This document shows positions 18,470-27,525 of a stretch of 64,000 nt of DNA, piece by piece. Position numbers and translations under genes: made by a program. The notes beneath the pieces were generated by a model that was not told the DNA's origin, made no database searches, and saw only the letters and a list, made by a program, of their open reading frames with translations. Source of the DNA: Pseudomonas sp. NFR16. GTDB taxonomy: Bacteria > Pseudomonadota > Gammaproteobacteria > Pseudomonadales > Pseudomonadaceae. The stretch's first letter is position 1; each line of letters begins with the position of its first letter. The stretch is taken from assembly GCF_900108875.1 (NCBI RefSeq), contig NZ_FNYJ01000001.1:1581533-1645532 (forward strand). Reading direction: 5' to 3'.

Positions 18470-19657
18470 TCAGTGAATCGCTACTCCGCCGCCTTGCTGA
18501 TACTCGCGCGGCGTGCAGCCAAACTCGCGACGGAACACGGTGTGCAGGTACTGCGCCGACTTGAAACCGCAATGCTGGGCAATGTCCGCGATGGCAGCGT
18601 CTGTCTTTTCCAGCCGTGTCGCAGCGGCGGCCAGTTTGAAGCGCAGGATTTCATCATGCACGCTGCAGCCTCGTTCCTTGCGGAAATGCGCCTCGAGCGA
18701 AGATCGTGAGACACCGACGTAGCCCGCCACCTGAGCGGTCTTGATGCCTTGGCAAGCGTACTGGCGGATGAAATGCAGCGCCTGCATGACGTAGGGATTG
18801 CCCAATGGCTGATGCAGACTCGAAGCCTGCACATTGATCGCCTCCGGCGGCACCAGAATCTGACTGCCCGTCGAGGGCATGCCGTGCAGCATCTGGTGCA
18901 GCAGACGCGCCGCCGTGCGGCCCATGCTCTGAGTACCTTGAATCACCGAACTGAGCGGCACGCGGGTGAGCGTGCGGGTCAGCGGATCGTTGTCGATGCC
19001 GATCAGCGCGACCTGCTCCGGCACCGCGATGCCGGCGGTCAGGCAGGCCTGCAACAGCTGACGCGCACGGGCGTCGCTGACGGCGATGATGCCGATCGGC
19101 TTGGGCAGGCTCTGCAGCCAGGCGATCTGCTGTTCAACGGCGCTGTCCCACAACGGCGCGCTGGTGCTCAGGCCTCGATACACCTCGCCAGTCAACCCAT
19201 CGCGCTTGAGCAATCGGCGAAACGCCTTCTCGCGTTCCTGTGCCCAGCGATTGCTTTGCGCCTCGGGCAGGCTGAAACAGGCGAAGCGGGTCAGTCCGGC
19301 CTCGATCAAATGCTCGTACGCCAGTTTGATCAGCGCGAAATTGTCGGTGGCCACGTAGGGGATGTGGCTGGGATAGGCCCGCTCGTCCTCGTAGGAGCCA
19401 CCCACCGCGACCACCGGCAAGCGGCTGCCGGCCAGGGCCTCGCCGATCAGCGGGTCGTCGAAGTCGGCAATGATGCCGTCGCCCTGCCAGCGCTCGATGC
19501 CCTTGAGACGGCAGAGGAAATCTTCTTCCAGAAACAGATCCCACGATGCGCGGGTGCTGCTCAGGTAGTTGCCGATACCTGTGATGATGCCGCGATCGTA
19601 GATTTTGCCGCCGTTGAACAACAGGGCAATACGGTGAACGGGCGGGACGGTTTTCAT
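18470..19657 (-). CDS. xylR: XylR, xylose-responsive AraC-family regulator
   Basis: A 395-aa regulator with a sugar-binding, LacI/periplasmic-binding-type domain (about 1-275, ending in GQSxGRxAARLLHQ-like wording) joined to an AraC DNA-binding domain (about 285-390). The latter shows VAGYVGVSRSSLEAHFRKE and IADIAQHCGFKSAQYLHTVFR, the two helix-turn-helix units, and ends CTPREYQQ. This architecture is that of XylR, which activates xylose uptake and isomerisation genes when xylose is bound. It is divergently transcribed from xylA, with a 173-bp shared control region. Confidence 0.93.
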   Translation of the reverse strand: MKTVPPVHRIALLFNGGKIYDRGIITGIGNYLSSTRASWDLFLEEDFLCRLKGIERWQGDGIIADFDDPLIGEALAGSRLPVVAVGGSYEDERAYPSHIPYVATDNFALIKLAYEHLIEAGLTRFACFSLPEAQSNRWAQEREKAFRRLLKRDGLTGEVYRGLSTSAPLWDSAVEQQIAWLQSLPKPIGIIAVSDARARQLLQACLTAGIAVPEQVALIGIDNDPLTRTLTRVPLSSVIQGTQSMGRTAARLLHQMLHGMPSTGSQILVPPEAINVQASSLHQPLGNPYVMQALHFIRQYACQGIKTAQVAGYVGVSRSSLEAHFRKERGCSVHDEILRFKLAAAATRLEKTDAAIADIAQHCGFKSAQYLHTVFRREFGCTPREYQQGGGVAIH

Positions 19658-19726
19658 TGTTGTTTCCCCGAGCCTGTGAAACAGGTCGGCACAGACTAGG
19701 CCTGCGCCGAGGGAATCTCAATACTC

Positions 19727-19753
19727 AAAATCGAACACCGAGTTGGTGATTTT
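19727..19753. promoter_or_regulatory. Candidate XylR operator in the xylR-xylA divergent region
   Basis: Two nested, slightly offset inverted repeats occur here: AAAATC / GATTTT outside and CACC / GGTG inside, across 27 bases. They lie midway between the divergent genes, about 80 bp from each start codon. A -10-like TAGTAT for xylA follows at about 19780. The assignment to XylR is from position only. Confidence 0.35.
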
Positions 19754-19830
19754 CGTAATCGGCGGGCATCGGGCCGTTGCTAGTATCCAGGCAGCCTCAG
19801 ATCAAAAACAGAACAACAAGGAAACGTCCG

Positions 19831-21147
19831 ATGCCCTGCTTTCCCGATATCGACAGAATTCGCTACGAAGGCCCTGCCAGCCAGTCGCCCCTGGCCTTCC
19901 GTTACTACGACGCCGACAAGGTCATCCTTGGCAAGCCCATGCGCGAACACCTGCGCATGGCCGCGTGTTACTGGCACACCTTCGTCTGGCCGGGCGCGGA
20001 CATGTTCGGCGTCGGCACCTTCAAACGGCCCTGGGTCAAACCCGGCGATGCGATGGAGCTCGCGCGCCTGAAGGCTGAGGCCGCGTTCGAGTTTTTCTCC
20101 AAACTCGGCATCGACTATTACAGCTTCCATGACACCGACGTAGCCCCGGAAGGCGCGTCGCTCAAGGAGTACAGCGATAACTTCGCGCAGATGGTGGACG
20201 TGCTCGAGGGGCACCAGGAGCAGACCGGCATCCAGCTGTTGTGGGGCACCGCCAACTGTTTCAGCAACCCGCGTTTTGCCGCTGGCGCGGCCAGCAATCC
20301 GGACCCGCAGGTCTTCGCTTACGCAGCCGCTCAGGTGTTCAATGCGATGAACGCCACGCTGCGTCTCAAAGGCTCCAATTACGTGCTGTGGGGTGGCCGC
20401 GAGGGCTACGAGACGCTGCTCAACACCGACCTCAAACGCGAGCGCGAGCAGCTGGGGCGCTTCATGCGCATGGTGGTCGAACACAAATACAAAATCGGCT
20501 TCAAGGGCGATCTGCTGATCGAGCCCAAGCCGCAGGAGCCGACCAAGCATCAGTACGATTACGACAGCGCGACAGTGTTCGGCTTCCTCCACCAGTTCGG
20601 GCTCGAGAACGAGATCAAGGTCAACATCGAAGCCAACCATGCCACCCTCGCCGGTCACAGTTTCCATCACGAAATCGCCACGGCCGCCTCGTTGGGCATC
20701 TTCGGCAGCATCGACGCCAACCGCGGCGATCCGCAGAACGGCTGGGACACCGACCAGTTCCCCAACAGCGTCGAAGAGCTGACCCTGGCGACCTACGAGA
20801 TTCTCAAGGCCGGGGGATTCCGTAACGGCGGCTATAACTTCGACTCCAAAGTCCGCCGCCAGAGCCTGGACGAGATCGATCTGTTCTACGGCCACGTTGC
20901 CGCCATGGACGTCCTCGCCCTGTCCCTGGAGCGCGCCGCCGCCATGATCGAAAACGATGTCCTGCAACAGTTCAAGACCCAGCGCTACGCCGGCTGGGAC
21001 ACGCCGTTCGGCCAAGGAGTGCTCTCCGGCGACTTCAGCCTCGAATCACTCGCGCAACATGCATTGGCAAACGCGTTCGACCCCAAAGCGGTGAGCGGAC
21101 GGCAAGAAATGCTCGAGGGCGTAGTGAACCGGTTTATTTATCCCTGA
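19831..21147 (+). CDS. xylA: Xylose isomerase
   Basis: A 438-aa enzyme interconverting D-xylose and D-xylulose, close in length to E. coli XylA (440 aa). Diagnostic wording includes [37 protein letters not shown] (catalytic His region), [21 protein letters not shown] (metal-binding Glu), [17 protein letters not shown], and [20 protein letters not shown] (metal-binding Asp residues). The start at [14 protein letters not shown] (19831) follows AAGGAAACG. It is the first gene of the plus-strand xyl unit. No xylulokinase gene lies in the window, so phosphorylation of xylulose must be encoded elsewhere. Confidence 0.97.
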   Translation: MPCFPDIDRIRYEGPASQSPLAFRYYDADKVILGKPMREHLRMAACYWHTFVWPGADMFGVGTFKRPWVKPGDAMELARLKAEAAFEFFSKLGIDYYSFHDTDVAPEGASLKEYSDNFAQMVDVLEGHQEQTGIQLLWGTANCFSNPRFAAGAASNPDPQVFAYAAAQVFNAMNATLRLKGSNYVLWGGREGYETLLNTDLKREREQLGRFMRMVVEHKYKIGFKGDLLIEPKPQEPTKHQYDYDSATVFGFLHQFGLENEIKVNIEANHATLAGHSFHHEIATAASLGIFGSIDANRGDPQNGWDTDQFPNSVEELTLATYEILKAGGFRNGGYNFDSKVRRQSLDEIDLFYGHVAAMDVLALSLERAAAMIENDVLQQFKTQRYAGWDTPFGQGVLSGDFSLESLAQHALANAFDPKAVSGRQEMLEGVVNRFIYP

Positions 21148-21165
21148 CCGGTGGTGGACCGAAAA

Positions 21166-21325
21166 GCTTCCCGGCTGAAGCCGGTCCTGCAGGCGAACGC
21201 CAGACGGATGGATTGACGCGGTGCTTTTCGTAGGACCGGCTTTAGCCGGGAAAAGGCCGGTGCATGCGGCATAAGCCTCGTGGTTGATGCCAAGAGCTTT
21301 ACGGCTGAAGACGATCCTGCAGGTC
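21166..21325. repeat. REP-type repeat cluster (family ccggctgaagccggtcctgcag)
   Basis: Three copies occur in the 340-bp xylA-xylF gap: ttcccggctgaagccggtcctgcag (about 21168-21192), its inverse gtaggaccggctttagccgggaa (about 21229-21251), and a diverged copy near 21299-21325. The first two face each other and can fold into a long hairpin, the REPIN arrangement common in Pseudomonas. The same family recurs at 60291-60354. No gene is supported in this gap; the last 60 bases before xylF should hold its leader. Confidence 0.75.
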
Positions 21326-21487
21326 AATGCGAGTCTTAAGGCCAACGCCGGTCTCTGCACGTGAAGAGGCCGGTTACATTCTCGCGACAATTCCCTGCTC
21401 GCGGCGCGCGGCAGCTATCTACAGTTCTATCGGCAACACGTACACGCTCATGAAGTGCCCCAAACAAAAATAAAAGGACGCACCACA

Positions 21488-22489
21488 ATGAAAAACCTGA
21501 AAGTCACCCTGCTCGCCAGCGCTCTGGCCCTGCTCAGCCTTCCGGTCATGGCCGACTCGGCCCATCCGAAAATCGGTTTCTCCATCGACGATCTGCGCCT
21601 GGAACGCTGGTCGCGAGACCGCGATTACTTTGTGGCCGCCGCAGAGAAAATGGACGCCAAAGTCTTCGTCCAGTCTGCCGATGCGAACGAACAGAAGCAG
21701 ATATCGCAGATCGAAAACCTGATTTCCCGGGGCGTGGACGTCATCGTTATCGTGCCTTTCAACGCCACCGTGCTGACTAACGCCGTCGCCGAAGCGAAGA
21801 AGGCCGGCATCAAAGTCGTGTCTTACGACCGGTTGATTCTAAACGCCGACATCGACGCCTACATCTCTTTCGATAACGAGAAAGTCGGCGAGATGCAGGC
21901 CTCGGGCGTCCTCAAGGCGGCGCCCAAGGGCAATTACTTCCTCTTGGGCGGCGCGCCGACCGACAACAACGCCAAAGTGCTGCGCGAAGGCCAGATGAAA
22001 GTCTTGCAGCCGGCCATCGACAAGGGCGACATCAAGATTGTCGGTCAGCAGTGGGTCAAGGAATGGAACCCGACCGAGGCGCTGAGCATCGTCGAAAACG
22101 CCCTGACCAAAAACAGCAACAAGATCGACGGTATCGTCGCATCCAACGACGCCACGGCCGGTGGCGCGATCCAGGCGCTGGCCGCACAGAAACTCGCCGG
22201 CAAAGTGCCGATTTCCGGGCAGGATGCCGACCTGGCAGCCGTCAAGCGGGTCATCGACGGCACTCAGACCATGACCGTCTACAAGCCGCTGAAACTGATC
22301 GCCTCGGAAGCCGCCAAGCTTTCGGTGCAGCTGGCGCGAAACGAGAAACCGGCGTTCAGCTCGCAGTACGACAACGGCACCAAAAAGGTCGACACCATCC
22401 TCCTGACTCCGACGCCGTTGACCAAGGACAACATCGACCTGCTGGAGAAAGACGGGTTCTACACCAAGGATCAGATCGCCGGCAAGTGA
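21488..22489 (+). CDS. xylF: D-xylose-binding periplasmic protein
   Basis: A 333-aa secreted sugar-binding protein. It begins with MKNLKVTLLASALALLSL and a signal-peptidase site after VMA, so the mature protein starts near residue 23. The opening HPKIGFSIDDLRLERWSRDRDYF and the segments ISRGVDVIVIVPFNATVL and GQDADLAAVKRVIDGTQTMTVYKPL are characteristic of XylF. It captures xylose in the periplasm for the XylG/XylH permease. The ATG at 21488, which has GGACGC just upstream, is chosen because the signal peptide begins there. Confidence 0.96.
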   Translation: MKNLKVTLLASALALLSLPVMADSAHPKIGFSIDDLRLERWSRDRDYFVAAAEKMDAKVFVQSADANEQKQISQIENLISRGVDVIVIVPFNATVLTNAVAEAKKAGIKVVSYDRLILNADIDAYISFDNEKVGEMQASGVLKAAPKGNYFLLGGAPTDNNAKVLREGQMKVLQPAIDKGDIKIVGQQWVKEWNPTEALSIVENALTKNSNKIDGIVASNDATAGGAIQALAAQKLAGKVPISGQDADLAAVKRVIDGTQTMTVYKPLKLIASEAAKLSVQLARNEKPAFSSQYDNGTKKVDTILLTPTPLTKDNIDLLEKDGFYTKDQIAGK

Positions 22490-22537
22490 TCACCGTCTGC
22501 TGGCTGCCATAGCTGCAGCGTGAGCCCTGCACCGACA

Positions 22538-22680
22538 CCTGCAGGAGCGTGGCTTGTCCCGCGATCGGCGGGGACCCCGTCGTAAACCCTGCCGCTGTGG
22601 TTTGCCTGACACAACGCGTCGGTTGAATTTACGACTGCGTCCCAGCCAGTCGCAGGGCAAGCCCCGCGCCTGCACGAGAA
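22538..22680. repeat. REP-type inverted repeat pair (family gcgtggcttgtcccgcgatc)
   Basis: The 218-bp xylF-xylG gap holds gcaggagcgtggcttgtccc near 22540-22560 and, inverted, gcagggcaagccccgcgcctgc near 22650-22675. The two face each other and could form a hairpin of about 140 bases within the xyl transcript. The same family is better preserved at 38689-38825. Such stem-loops can stabilise the upstream message, which would favour excess binding protein over permease. Confidence 0.7.
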
Positions 22681-22707
22681 CTCCGGTCTGTCCTGGAATA
22701 CCCCGCA

Positions 22708-24279
22708 ATGTCCGATTACCTGCTGCAAATGAACGGCATCGTCAAAGCCTTCGGCGGTGTCAAAGCCCTCAACGGGATCGATATCAAGGTGCGCCCCGGC
22801 GAGTGCGTCGGCCTGTGTGGCGAGAACGGCGCCGGCAAGTCCACGCTGATGAAAGTCCTGTCCGCGGTGTACCCATACGGTACCTGGGAGGGTGAAATCC
22901 TCTGGGACGGCGAACCGCTCAAAGCCCATTCCATCAGTGAAACCGAAGCGGCCGGCATCGTCATCATCCATCAGGAACTGACCCTGGTGCCCGACCTTTC
23001 GGTGGCTGAAAACATCTTCATGGGCCACGAACTCACGCTGCCCGGCGGGCGCATGAATTACCCGGCGATGATTCATCGCGCCGAAGCCCTGATGCGCGAG
23101 CTGAAGGTGCCCGACATGAACGTCGCGCTGCCGGTTTCCCAGTATGGCGGCGGCTATCAGCAACTGGTCGAAATCGCCAAGGCGCTGAACAAGAAGGCGC
23201 GCCTGCTGATTCTCGATGAACCCTCTTCGGCCCTGACCCGCTCGGAAATCGACGTGTTGCTCGACATCATCCGCGACCTCAAGGCCAAGGGCGTGGCGTG
23301 CGTCTACATCTCCCACAAACTCGATGAAGTCGCGGCGGTGTGCGACACCATTTCAGTGATCCGCGACGGCAAGCACATTGCAACCACGGCCATGGCCGAC
23401 ATGGACATCGCGCAGATCATCACGCAGATGGTCGGCCGTGAAATGAGCAACCTCTATCCCACCGAGCCTCACGACATCGGCGAGGTGATATTCGAGGCCA
23501 GACACGTCACGTGTCATGACGTAGACAATCCGAAACGCAAGCGCGTCGACGACATCTCGTTCGTACTCAGGCGCGGGGAAATTCTCGGCATTGCCGGCCT
23601 GGTCGGTGCCGGTCGCACCGAGCTGGTGTCGGCCCTGTTCGGCTCCTATCCCGGCCGCTATCAGGCCGAAGTCTGGCTGGACGGCAAGCCGATCGACACC
23701 CGGACGCCGCTCAAGTCGATTCGCGCCGGGCTGTGCATGGTCCCTGAGGACCGCAAGCGTCAGGGCATCATTCCCGACCTGGGCGTCGGTCAGAACATCA
23801 CCCTGGCGGTGCTCGACAGCTTTGCGCACCTGACGCGCATCGATGCTGAAGCCGAACTGGGCAGCATCGACAAGGAAATCTCGCGCATGCACCTGAAAAC
23901 CGCGAGCCCGTTTCTGCCCATCACCAGCCTCTCCGGCGGCAACCAGCAAAAGGCCGTGCTGGCGAAAATGCTCCTTACCCAGCCCCGCGTGCTGATCCTC
24001 GACGAGCCCACCCGCGGCGTCGATGTCGGTGCCAAGTACGAGATCTACAAGCTGATGGGCGCGCTGGCCGCCCAGGGTGTGTCGATCATCATGGTGTCGT
24101 CCGAGCTGGCCGAGGTGCTGGGCGTTTCCGACCGCGTGCTGGTGATCGGCGACGGCCAGTTGCGCGGCGACTTCCTCAATCAGGGGCTGACTCAGGAGCA
24201 GGTCCTCGCTGCCGCACTCAGCCAGCCCCAAGGACATAACGATAATGATCGACCGGATGCCGTGGGGAGAAGCGCGTAA
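22708..24279 (+). CDS. xylG: D-xylose ABC transporter ATP-binding protein
   Basis: A 523-aa protein with two tandem ATPase domains, typical of carbohydrate uptake (CUT2) ABC systems. Domain 1 has a perfect Walker [15 protein letters not shown] near residue 40 and [15 protein letters not shown] near 165. Domain 2 has the usual degenerate loop [16 protein letters not shown] near 300 but retains [15 protein letters not shown] and [20 protein letters not shown]. It powers the xylose permease from the cytoplasmic face. The stop codon directly abuts the xylH start (taaatg). Confidence 0.96.
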   Translation: MSDYLLQMNGIVKAFGGVKALNGIDIKVRPGECVGLCGENGAGKSTLMKVLSAVYPYGTWEGEILWDGEPLKAHSISETEAAGIVIIHQELTLVPDLSVAENIFMGHELTLPGGRMNYPAMIHRAEALMRELKVPDMNVALPVSQYGGGYQQLVEIAKALNKKARLLILDEPSSALTRSEIDVLLDIIRDLKAKGVACVYISHKLDEVAAVCDTISVIRDGKHIATTAMADMDIAQIITQMVGREMSNLYPTEPHDIGEVIFEARHVTCHDVDNPKRKRVDDISFVLRRGEILGIAGLVGAGRTELVSALFGSYPGRYQAEVWLDGKPIDTRTPLKSIRAGLCMVPEDRKRQGIIPDLGVGQNITLAVLDSFAHLTRIDAEAELGSIDKEISRMHLKTASPFLPITSLSGGNQQKAVLAKMLLTQPRVLILDEPTRGVDVGAKYEIYKLMGALAAQGVSIIMVSSELAEVLGVSDRVLVIGDGQLRGDFLNQGLTQEQVLAAALSQPQGHNDNDRPDAVGRSA

Positions 24280-25416
24280 ATGAATCAGGTCAAACAACTC
24301 TTCACCCGCTACAAGATGCTTGCGCTGGTCATCGCCATTGCGCTGATCTGGGTGTTTTTCAGCTGGCAGACCGAGGGCGGTTTCGTCACGCCGCGCAACC
24401 TCTCCAACCTGCTGCGGCAGATGTCGATCACCGGAATTCTCGCGTGCGGCATGGTGCTGGTGATCATCAGCGGCGAAATCGACCTGTCCGTCGGCTCGCT
24501 GTTGGGTTTGCTGGGCGGCGTCGCGGCCATCCTCGACGTGGTCTACCACGTACCGCTGCCGCTGAACCTGGCCATCGTCGCGGCATGCGGGTTGGTGATC
24601 GGCCTTGCCAATGGCTGCATGACGGCTTACCTGCGCATCCCCTCGTTCATCGTCGGTCTGGGCGGAATGCTGGCGTTTCGCGGGATTCTGCTGGGCATCA
24701 CCGGCGGCACGACGATCGCCCCGGTTTCGCCGCAACTGGTGTATGTCGGTCAGGGCTACCTGCCGCCGCTGGCGGGCGTCACGCTGGGTGTGCTGCTGTT
24801 CGCCCTGACGCTGTTCCTGACCTGGCGCCAGCGTCGCAACCGTGCGCTGCACGGCCTCGCTGCGCATGCCCTGACGCGCGATGTCGTGCGGGTGCTGGCC
24901 ATCGGCGCCGTGCTGGCGGGCTTCGTCTACACCCTGAACAGCTACGACGGGATTCCCGTGCCGGTGCTGTTGCTGCTGGTGTTGCTGGGGGTGTTCAGCT
25001 ACATCACCAGCCAGACGGTGTTCGGCCGCCGCATCTATTCGGTGGGCAGCAACATGGAGGCCACGCGCCTTTCCGGCATCAATGTGCAGGCCGTGAAGCT
25101 GTGGATTTTCGGCATCATGGGCGTCATGTGCGCACTGGCCGGTCTGGTCAACACTGCGCGGCTGGCAGCCGGCTCGCCCTCGGCGGGCAACATGGGCGAA
25201 CTCGACGCGATTGCCGCGTGCTTCATCGGCGGAACGTCCATGCGCGGCGGCTCCGGCACCGTCTACGGCGCGCTGCTCGGTGCACTGGTCATCACCAGCC
25301 TGGACAACGGCATGTCGATGCTCGACGTCGACAGTTACTGGCAGATGATCGTCAAAGGCAGCATCCTGGTGCTGGCTGTGTGGGTCGATGTGAGCACGCG
25401 TAGCGGACGGCGCTGA
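24280..25416 (+). CDS. xylH: D-xylose ABC transporter permease
   Basis: A 378-aa inner-membrane permease of the CUT2 branch with about ten hydrophobic segments. Family signatures include MSITGILACGMVLVIISGEIDLSVGSL, RIPSFIVGLGGMLAFRGIL, SVGSNMEATRLSGINVQ and DAIAACFIGGTSMRGGSGTV. It begins immediately after the xylG stop and is translationally coupled to it. It forms the channel through which xylose from XylF enters the cell. Confidence 0.96.
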   Translation: MNQVKQLFTRYKMLALVIAIALIWVFFSWQTEGGFVTPRNLSNLLRQMSITGILACGMVLVIISGEIDLSVGSLLGLLGGVAAILDVVYHVPLPLNLAIVAACGLVIGLANGCMTAYLRIPSFIVGLGGMLAFRGILLGITGGTTIAPVSPQLVYVGQGYLPPLAGVTLGVLLFALTLFLTWRQRRNRALHGLAAHALTRDVVRVLAIGAVLAGFVYTLNSYDGIPVPVLLLLVLLGVFSYITSQTVFGRRIYSVGSNMEATRLSGINVQAVKLWIFGIMGVMCALAGLVNTARLAAGSPSAGNMGELDAIAACFIGGTSMRGGSGTVYGALLGALVITSLDNGMSMLDVDSYWQMIVKGSILVLAVWVDVSTRSGRR

Positions 25417-25424
25417 GGCCAAAA

Positions 25425-25515
25425 GGGACCCAGTGCAAGCAGGCTGGCTTCTGCAGAAAACGTGGTCGGCGACAGACACGGCTTCTGCAGAAGCACGCTT
25501 GCACCCACCGGGTCG
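25425..25515. repeat. Long imperfect inverted repeat after xylH
   Basis: Arms gaccc/gggtc, then gtgcaagc (25433-25440) and gcttgcac (25497-25504), enclose two copies of gcttctgcagaa-type sequence. The whole can fold into a hairpin of about 90 bases. It lies directly downstream of xylH and could end or protect that message, or be a third REPIN family. There is no T run. Confidence 0.6.
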
Positions 25516-25592
25516 AAATCCCGATCGACATCGGTTCTGAAATCCCGCACAAAGCGCTACGCTGACGCCCACGCCCCTTCTGCGGAAACCCG

Positions 25593-26183
25593 ATGCGCCC
25601 ACGTCTATTCGCCCTGCTCCTGGCATGTCTATGCGCAAGCGCAGCCGCCGAACCCACCACCTGCCCTGCCGGCGAAAAACTCATCTGCCTGAACGGTTGC
25701 TTCTGTCTGCCGGACATCGGCCAGGTACTGGGCAGCGGCATGCCCACCGACATCACCCGGATCGCCGGGCCAGCCCTGGCGTTGTGGCTCAGCCAGTCTC
25801 GCGCCGAAGCCGCAACCGGTCTGACCCAACCCATTCCCGAACAGATTCGCGAGAAACTGCTGCGCTGGTACCCTGCCAGCGTCCTCGATGCAGCGCTGTA
25901 CAAGGTCGGCGACGACGGTGAGCTCAGCGCAGCCCACGCCATGATGCAAAACCCCGATATCGGCGCCGTCACGCTGATCGACATCATCGTGTTCCGCAGC
26001 GCCAGTGACGCCGAAAACAACGTTGCCCTGTGGGCCCACGAGCTCAAACACGTGCAGCAATATCAGGAATGGGGCGTCGACGGATTCGCCCAGCGCTACA
26101 CCCAGGATTTCAACGCCGTGGAAGCACCGGCGTACGAGATACAGACGACCGTCAGCCGGGTGGTGCGTGGGCTGGATCCGTGA
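25593..26183 (+). CDS. Small secreted HELKH protein (DUF4157-like metallopeptidase fold)
   Basis: A 196-aa protein with a signal peptide (MRPRLFALLLACLCASAAA) and a short Cys-rich segment after cleavage (CPAGEKLICLNGCFCLP). Near residue 146 it has ALWAHELKHVQQYQEWG, which contains HExxH-like HELKH followed by the VQQ typical of DUF4157. That combination suggests a zinc-binding periplasmic or secreted protein, but activity has not been shown for many relatives. It stands alone between xylH and the converging dusA. Function unknown. Confidence 0.8.
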   Translation: MRPRLFALLLACLCASAAAEPTTCPAGEKLICLNGCFCLPDIGQVLGSGMPTDITRIAGPALALWLSQSRAEAATGLTQPIPEQIREKLLRWYPASVLDAALYKVGDDGELSAAHAMMQNPDIGAVTLIDIIVFRSASDAENNVALWAHELKHVQQYQEWGVDGFAQRYTQDFNAVEAPAYEIQTTVSRVVRGLDP

Positions 26184-26264
26184 ACCGGCTGTCGCCGCAA
26201 GCTGCGCGTGGCAGGAGCTGAATCGCTCGTCTGCCGGAGTGCCATGTCGCCTGCAAAACGCCAA

Positions 26265-27275
26265 TCACCGCCCTTCCAGCAACTCCCCGGCCTTGTCCAG
26301 CAAGCCCAGCGGATCATCGGTTTTGTGGATGTCCACCGAGAGCAACTGGCGGAATTTTCGTGCGCCGGGGAAGCCGGTGCCCAAGCCCAGCACGTGGCGG
26401 GTGATGTGGTGCATTGCCCCGCCGTCGCGCAGGTGCGCGGCCACGTAAGGGCGCATCTGCGCCAGGGCTTCGGCGCGCGAGATGGGCGGTCGGCTGTCAC
26501 CGAACAGTTCGCGGTCGACATCAGCCAGCAGGTACGGGTTGTGGTACGCCTCGCGGCCCAGCATCACGCCATCGAATGTCTTGAGGTGGGCCTGGCACTG
26601 CTCCAGGGTCTTGATGCCGCCGTTGAGGATGAACTCAAGATCAGGGAAATCCTGCTTCAGACGCGCGGCCACGTCATAGCGCAAGGGCGGGATTTCGCGG
26701 TTTTCCTTGGGCGACAGGCCCTCAAGAATGGCGATGCGGGCATGCACGGTGAAGCTGGTGCAGCCAGCGTCGCGTACCGTACCCACGAATTCGCACAGCT
26801 GCTCATAGCTGTCGCGGCCGTTGATGCCGATGCGATGTTTGACGGTGACCGGGATCGACACCGCGTCGCGCATGGCCTTGACGCAGTCGGCGACCAGCTG
26901 TGGATGACCCATCAACACCGCGCCGATCAGGTTGTTCTGCACCCGATCGCTTGGGCAACCGACATTGAGGTTGACCTCGTCGTAGCCCGCTGTCTGAGCC
27001 AGGCGAGCGCTGGCCGCCAGGTCCACCGGATTACTGCCACCCAATTGCAGGGCCAGCGGGTGCTCGGTCTGGTCATGGCGCAGGAAACGTTCGGCGTCGC
27101 CATGCAACAGCGCACCCGTCGTCACCATCTCCGTATAGAGCAGCGCATTCTTCGACAGCAGGCGCAGGAAGAATCGGCAGTGACGGTCAGTCCAGTCCAT
27201 CATGGGCGCCACGCAGAAGCGCCGCGAAGGGTGAACTGGCTGACTGGCGTTGGAAGAGGCGGTCATCGGCAACAT
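26265..27275 (-). CDS. dusA: tRNA-dihydrouridine synthase A
   Basis: A 336-aa flavoenzyme that reduces uridines 20/20a in the D-loop of tRNA. Signatures: RRFCVAPMMDWTDRHCRFFLRLLSKNALLYTEMVTTGA at the start, the active-site region EVNLNVGCPSDRVQNN with its catalytic Cys near residue 106, VTVKHRIGIN, and LNGGIKTLEQC plus DGVMLGREAYHNP for FMN phosphate binding. Length is close to E. coli DusA. An alternative start four codons in (MTASSN) cannot be excluded. It converges on the HELKH gene with an 81-bp gap. Confidence 0.96.
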   Translation of the reverse strand: MLPMTASSNASQPVHPSRRFCVAPMMDWTDRHCRFFLRLLSKNALLYTEMVTTGALLHGDAERFLRHDQTEHPLALQLGGSNPVDLAASARLAQTAGYDEVNLNVGCPSDRVQNNLIGAVLMGHPQLVADCVKAMRDAVSIPVTVKHRIGINGRDSYEQLCEFVGTVRDAGCTSFTVHARIAILEGLSPKENREIPPLRYDVAARLKQDFPDLEFILNGGIKTLEQCQAHLKTFDGVMLGREAYHNPYLLADVDRELFGDSRPPISRAEALAQMRPYVAAHLRDGGAMHHITRHVLGLGTGFPGARKFRQLLSVDIHKTDDPLGLLDKAGELLEGR

Positions 27276-27345
27276 GGAATCGATCAGACGGTCAGGCGTA
27301 AAGGGCGCGTAGTTTACCAGTTCGCGGGGAATTAGCAGTCAGCCA

Positions 27346-27369
27346 TAAAAAAACCCGCCGAAGCGGGTT
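27346..27369 (-). terminator. Rho-independent terminator of the Rsm-like RNA
   Basis: On the minus strand the stem aacccgc / gcgggtt with a ttcg loop is followed by a run of T. It would also stop any dhaK read-through before dusA. Confidence 0.88.
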
Positions 27370-27470
27370 GTTTTTTCAGTTCATGGCCATCCCGAGATCC
27401 GTTCGGTAGCGCTCCGCGCGATGGCTGATCATCCTTGATCTCTGAAGCGGGTCCTTTGCTTCAGTTGATG
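27346..27470 (-). ncRNA. Candidate Rsm-family small RNA (RsmX/RsmY/RsmZ type)
   Basis: The minus strand between dhaK and dusA predicts a transcript of about 125 nt ending in a strong terminator. It has three hairpins in a row that each expose GGA in the loop: ctgaagc-AAAGGACCC-gcttcag (27464-27442), gatca-AGGA-tgatc (27440-27427, containing a perfect CAAGGATG), and gcgc-GGA-gcgc (27419-27409). Two further GGA motifs (ACGGATC, GGGATGG) follow. Multiple looped GGA motifs, size and terminator are the hallmarks of RNAs that sequester RsmA/RsmE/CsrA under GacS/GacA control. A -10-like TAGATT lies at 27481-27476. I cannot tell which Rsm RNA it corresponds to. Confidence 0.72.
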
Positions 27471-27525
27471 GATCCAATCTACCGCCCCCGCCCGACGTTT
27501 CATAGGGCAAGTTTTCGTCATCGCG

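Noticed and set aside
23353..25638. Open frame of 761 codons on the minus strand across xylG, xylH and their 3' region
   Set aside because: The protein is dominated by His, Gln, Asp and Arg without domains; xylG and xylH on the plus strand are unambiguous.
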